Assembly (NCBI GenBank): GCA_014381305.1
Contig: JACNLW010000072.1
Location: 1 to 32,973 of the forward strand
DNA: 32,973 bases
Origin: Planctomycetota bacterium
GTDB lineage: Bacteria; Planctomycetota; Phycisphaerae; Phycisphaerales; SM1A02
Direction of reading: 5' to 3'
Shown here one piece after another: positions 29,157-32,973 of this stretch. Every line of letters starts with the position of its first letter. Position 1 is the stretch's first letter. The notes beneath the pieces are model-generated. The model ran no database searches. It saw nothing but the letters and a program-made list of their open reading frames with translations, and had not been told where the DNA came from. A program made the translations under genes and the position numbers.

Positions 29157-32100
29157 TTAGTTTTTAGATATCACCCGAATGTTGTTCTTGCCAACAACAC
29201 CGCCGAGTTGTTCTAACAATTTTGGTTCCACAACAACCCTTCGTTGACTTCTGATTGTTGCCACGTGTTTACCAGTGTGTACATGTACAACCACTTCAAC
29301 AGGCGTAGCCCCCGCGGCAACTCGAGAAGCACCCGCCTGCTTGAGTAACCCCGATGCCATTTCCATCCTAGATTTTGTGTCCCCACGCTCAGGGCCATTC
29401 GTGAAGGTTAACTCTAACCTTCTTGCTAAATGTAAAGAAGCGTCTTTGATTGGAATTACTCTATTGATAAGCAGCTGCAAATCACCGCGAGATCGATCTA
29501 CTTTTCCCATTACAATCACAGCCTCGTCTTGTTGCAATAATTCAGCGTACCGCTGGTATGCGTCAGAGAAAATAACACCATCAACATTTCCACCGCGATC
29601 TTGTAGCGTAATAATCGCCATTTTTTTCCCAGCACTTCTGCCGTTCCGCACAACAGTGAGTCGCACAGAAGACAGTATTCCACCAACTGTTGCTTCACTC
29701 CCCTCCGATTTTTCTTTGAGTGAGTTTGTTGTATTGCTACACCACAACCCCAAAGATTCCTCGTACTGTTCGAGTGGATGACCAGAAACATGAATACCCA
29801 ATACATCTTTTTCGTATCCCAAGGATTCGTTTTGGGTCCAAGGTGTAGTCTTCGGCAATTTCCACTCTGGCTCGGTTGCGGTGTTACTCCCCGTGCTATC
29901 ACCACCAAACAAACCACCCTGCCCACTTTCGCGATCACGTGCCGCAGACGCGCCAGCAGAAATTGCTTGATCGAGTCCTGAAATAATTGCAGCGCGGCTT
30001 TCAACACCATGAACAGAATCAAACGCCCCGCCCCTTACAAGTGCTTCGATCGTTCCCCTGTTGACGAGCTTCCCACTCACGCGCGAACAAAAATCATAGA
30101 CGGAAGTAAACGGACCACTTTCAGTACGCTCTTTTACAATTGCGGAAACCGCTGCGCTTCCAGACCCCTTTACTGCACTTAGGCCAAATCGAATGTGACC
30201 ATTGCAATTAGTTTTTTCTTCACCATCTTCAAAAACAACAGAAAACAACGCATCAGACTGATTGATATCTGGTGGCCCAACGGTAAAACCTACATGCGGC
30301 GCATCAGTTGTGTGATTTGAAAACCTAGTTTTTCCACAATCTCCAATGTATGGTGCCCAATCTTCAGTCTTCTTTGCTCCACTTTCAAACGTGAGGACAG
30401 CAGCCATAAATTGAACAGGGAAATATGTTTTTAGATAAGCAGTTTGAAATGCAATGATCGAATACCCAGTTGAGTGGCTTTTATTAAATCCATATCCAGC
30501 AAACTTTAGAATCAAATCGAACAAATCGTTTGCTTTGTTTTTATCCATTCCTTTTTCAACCGCGCCGTTAACAAATTTAGGGCGGTTTGCATTGATAACT
30601 TTTACCTTCTTTTTGCCAATAGCCTTAATTAACGTGTAAGCATCGCGTAGTGGAATGTCCCCGAGTCCATGCACGATTTGCATCACCTGTTCTTGATACA
30701 CCATAATTCCATATGTTTCTTCGGTGAAGTGATCAATGATTTGGTGTACTTTTGGAACTTTTTCTAGACCGTTTTTTCGGCTACAAAACTCTGGGATAAG
30801 ATCCATGGGTCCCGGCCTAAAGAGTGCATTTGCTGCAATAAGATCTTCTAACCGGGTTGGTTTCATTTCTCTGAGCAACCGGCGCATGCCACCAGACTCA
30901 AATTGGAAGATTCCCGCAGTGTCTCCCCTTGTAAAAAGATCAATTACTTTTGTATCAACTAAATCAATTCGTTCTAAATCAAGTGGGTGTGGCCCGCTGT
31001 CAACATTCCGATTAACCGCAGCCCATATATCTGTTTCGTCGAGCGTAGACAAAACAAGTTGTCTACATAACTCAATTGTAGAGAGTGTTCGAAGACCTAA
31101 AAAGTCCATCTTCAACAAACCAATTTGTTCACAAGTTGGACCGTCCCATTGGGTCACAGTTTCCGCAGTTCCAGTTGCTCTGCAAAGAGGAACAATGTTG
31201 TCTAACGGCTCGGTTGCAATGACAACACCCGCGGCATGCACACCAATGTGTCTTGCGTGGTGTTCAAGATCCCTCGCCGTATCAACAATTGTTTTTGTTT
31301 CATTTGATTCTTCGTACGCTCCGCGAAACTCATCATTTTGCTCTAACGCCGCATCGATGGTGATGTTAAGTTCTTCTGGGATTAGGTTCGCCAACCTTTG
31401 CCCATCACCCGGAGAGAGACCGTGCACCCTTGAAACATCCTTGATTGCTGCGCGAGCTTTGAGCCGACCAAACGTCACAATTTGTGCGACATACCCATAT
31501 TTTTCGCGAACGTATTCTAGAACTTCACCTCGCCCGTTTTGGCAAATATCAATATCAATATCGGGATACTCAGATCGATCAGGATCTGTAAAGCGCTCAA
31601 AAAGTAAACCATATTTAACGGGGCAAGCGTTTGAAAGCCCGAGAACGAATCCAACCATTGTCCCAACACCAGAGCCCCGAGCGTTTGCTGGAATACCTCG
31701 TTGTCTTGCCCAATCTACAAAGTCCCACACAATGAGAAAGTAAGCACTGATGTTTTTATCACTAAGAATTTTTAACTCGCGCTCCAAGCGAGCACGAATT
31801 TCATCTGTCACACCATCGTTGCCATATCTCCAAATAAGCCCACCCTCACAAAGGCAGCGAAGAGCATTATCGCAGTCGACTTTGAGGTCTTTCTCCGAAA
31901 CACTTTCATTAGCACTTGAATCGAATGGGTGAAGTTCAAATTTTCTGCAATGTTCTTTGAACCATTCGGTCACATCCCCGCCACTAAAAGGTTCTACGGT
32001 GTTTGGACCAGTGACTCGAACAACCGGAGCGTGACTTTGAGAATCATCGAGTTCGACGTTGCACCTTCTTGCAATATGCACAGTGTTTTCTACTGCTTCT

Positions 32101-32945
32101 GGAACATCTTCAAAGAGCGCACACATTTCTTCGGGAGATTTCACATACAACTCGCGAGGATACGTTATTCGATCTGGATCACTCTTTGTTTTTTGCATTG
32201 AAATACAACAAAGTGTGTCGTGGGAATCCCAGTCATTTTCAGTTAAATAATGCGCATCGTTATCACACACAAGCGGAAGATCAAGTTCTTTTGCAAGTTT
32301 GATTAAATGAGGATTGATTGCTAATTGTTCTTGCACACTGTGTCTTTGTAATTCAATGTAAAAACACGGCTCTCCGTTTTTGTTTGGAGCAAAAACTTTT
32401 TTATGCCACTTCGCTTCTTCAACAGCAGCTTGCCAGTGTTCGTCCTTACCACTTTCAACAAACTTGCAAAGATAATAAGCAATCGACGAACCGAGATGAC
32501 CATTGATCGCAATGATTCCATTGCCATACTTTTCAAGTGTGGAATGATCCATTCGAGGTTTGTAATAAAATCCCTCTAAAAAAGCGTCAGAACTTAGCTT
32601 AACGAGATTGTTCCATCCCAATATATTTTCAGCTAACAACACAAGATGAAAACCACCATCACGAACACCAGTTGGTTTTCTTTCTTTTCGATCTGTCGGA
32701 GCAACGTACGCCTCGATTCCAAAAATTGGTTTTACGCCGTGTTTTTTTGCTTTGTTAAAAAATTCAAATGCGCCGTGGAGGTTGCCGTGGTCTGTGATTG
32801 CCACAGCGCCCATGCCAAACTCTTTGACTTTCTCAAGAAGCGGATCAATTTTGTTTCCCCCATCTAAAAGCGAGTATTCGCTATGTAAATGGAGGTGGAT
32901 AAATGACCCAAGTTGCGCTGTTGTGCTTTTTTCTCGTGCATCCAT
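29157..32945 (-). CDS. dnaE: DNA polymerase III alpha subunit
   Basis: Replicative DNA polymerase of 1262 aa, longer than the 1160-aa E. coli DnaE. An N-terminal PHP domain starts at HLHLHSEYSLLDG (H17/H19) with ITDHGNLHG (D52, H53), GIEAY (E78) and CDNDAHY (D228, D230, H232), so its metal site looks largely intact. The catalytic core has NARGSGVG, YPDIDIDIC (D464, D466) and LKMDFLGLRTLS with the third carboxylate. Then come NKSHSTGYS, helix-hairpin-helix sequences, and an OB-fold near residues 1090-1175 (VGGILSSVRLTV ... GVIFSDAYQRY). The start at 32945 places the PHP motif at the usual distance; 28 nt remain before the window edge. It converges on the GAF gene with a 10-nt gap. Confidence 0.97.
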   Translation of the reverse strand: MDAREKSTTAQLGSFIHLHLHSEYSLLDGGNKIDPLLEKVKEFGMGAVAITDHGNLHGAFEFFNKAKKHGVKPIFGIEAYVAPTDRKERKPTGVRDGGFHLVLLAENILGWNNLVKLSSDAFLEGFYYKPRMDHSTLEKYGNGIIAINGHLGSSIAYYLCKFVESGKDEHWQAAVEEAKWHKKVFAPNKNGEPCFYIELQRHSVQEQLAINPHLIKLAKELDLPLVCDNDAHYLTENDWDSHDTLCCISMQKTKSDPDRITYPRELYVKSPEEMCALFEDVPEAVENTVHIARRCNVELDDSQSHAPVVRVTGPNTVEPFSGGDVTEWFKEHCRKFELHPFDSSANESVSEKDLKVDCDNALRCLCEGGLIWRYGNDGVTDEIRARLERELKILSDKNISAYFLIVWDFVDWARQRGIPANARGSGVGTMVGFVLGLSNACPVKYGLLFERFTDPDRSEYPDIDIDICQNGRGEVLEYVREKYGYVAQIVTFGRLKARAAIKDVSRVHGLSPGDGQRLANLIPEELNITIDAALEQNDEFRGAYEESNETKTIVDTARDLEHHARHIGVHAAGVVIATEPLDNIVPLCRATGTAETVTQWDGPTCEQIGLLKMDFLGLRTLSTIELCRQLVLSTLDETDIWAAVNRNVDSGPHPLDLERIDLVDTKVIDLFTRGDTAGIFQFESGGMRRLLREMKPTRLEDLIAANALFRPGPMDLIPEFCSRKNGLEKVPKVHQIIDHFTEETYGIMVYQEQVMQIVHGLGDIPLRDAYTLIKAIGKKKVKVINANRPKFVNGAVEKGMDKNKANDLFDLILKFAGYGFNKSHSTGYSIIAFQTAYLKTYFPVQFMAAVLTFESGAKKTEDWAPYIGDCGKTRFSNHTTDAPHVGFTVGPPDINQSDALFSVVFEDGEEKTNCNGHIRFGLSAVKGSGSAAVSAIVKERTESGPFTSVYDFCSRVSGKLVNRGTIEALVRGGAFDSVHGVESRAAIISGLDQAISAGASAARDRESGQGGLFGGDSTGSNTATEPEWKLPKTTPWTQNESLGYEKDVLGIHVSGHPLEQYEESLGLWCSNTTNSLKEKSEGSEATVGGILSSVRLTVVRNGRSAGKKMAIITLQDRGGNVDGVIFSDAYQRYAELLQQDEAVIVMGKVDRSRGDLQLLINRVIPIKDASLHLARRLELTFTNGPERGDTKSRMEMASGLLKQAGASRVAAGATPVEVVVHVHTGKHVATIRSQRRVVVEPKLLEQLGGVVGKNNIRVISKN

Positions 32946-32973
32946 GCTTGTGCCATCATAGCAACATGCTGGG

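Noticed and set aside
30736-31743. 335-aa plus-strand frame inside dnaE
   Set aside because: Complementary-strand shadow of the DnaE catalytic core with Ser/Arg-rich composition and no motif.

Overview
This is a 33 kb bacterial chromosome segment, moderately AT-rich (my rough impression is 43-45% GC). It is densely packed with genes on both strands, and many neighbouring genes overlap by 1-8 nt. I count 25 protein genes with recognisable families or clear coding character, one tentative small gene and one degenerate tRNA-like element. I see no insertion sequence, prophage or CRISPR array. The gene content suggests a marine planctomycete-type (Phycisphaerae-like) heterotroph: an excisionase-type HTH fused to a receiver-like domain, a tRNA-like gene without encoded CCA beside an RNase Z-type protein, and VKOR-DsbA fusions. 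This taxonomic call is inference from family recall, not from a marker gene.

Layout. Positions 1-4300 hold a methyltransferase (5' end outside the window), a polyprenyl diphosphate synthase, the tRNA-like element, an RNase Z-type hydrolase and dnaA. Positions 4300-4600 are a gene-free stretch with long-range complementarity and DnaA-box-like sites. Positions 4600-10300 alternate in strand: trpD(-), lgt(+), holB(-), a tandem-repeat island, then comEC(+). Positions 10300-13940 are an argS to VKOR/DsbA operon (-). Position 13994 starts a cobalamin-domain/MeaB GTPase fusion (+). Positions 15198-17743 are fbp to PrpD (-), divergent from a thiolase (+, 17845) across a region with a perfect 12-bp inverted repeat. 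Positions 19025-19106 hold a second repeat island related to the first.

Positions 19113-24011 (-) are a tightly overlapped unit: TolC-type lipoprotein, HlyD adaptor, ubiX, a small envelope protein, an FCY1-type cytosine deaminase and possibly a 43-residue basic peptide. Divergent from it, 24070-27296 (+) is upp, an orphan DNA methyltransferase, a metallophosphoesterase and tsaB. Positions 27474-29146 (+) are a two-gene regulatory pair with degenerate receiver domains. Positions 29157-32945 (-) are dnaE.

Functional themes are replication (dnaA, holB, dnaE), tRNA biology (tRNA-like element, RNase Z, argS, tsaB), pyrimidine salvage (cytosine deaminase plus upp), acyl-CoA/propionate metabolism (cobalamin-GTPase fusion, PrpD, thiolase) and envelope or export functions (lgt, VKOR-DsbA, TolC/HlyD). 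The least explained items are the structured 4332-4542 region, the two repeat islands, the cobalamin-GTPase fusion without a mutase, the VKOR fusion with a dead second DsbA domain, and the facing promoter-like inverted repeat between fbp and the thiolase gene.
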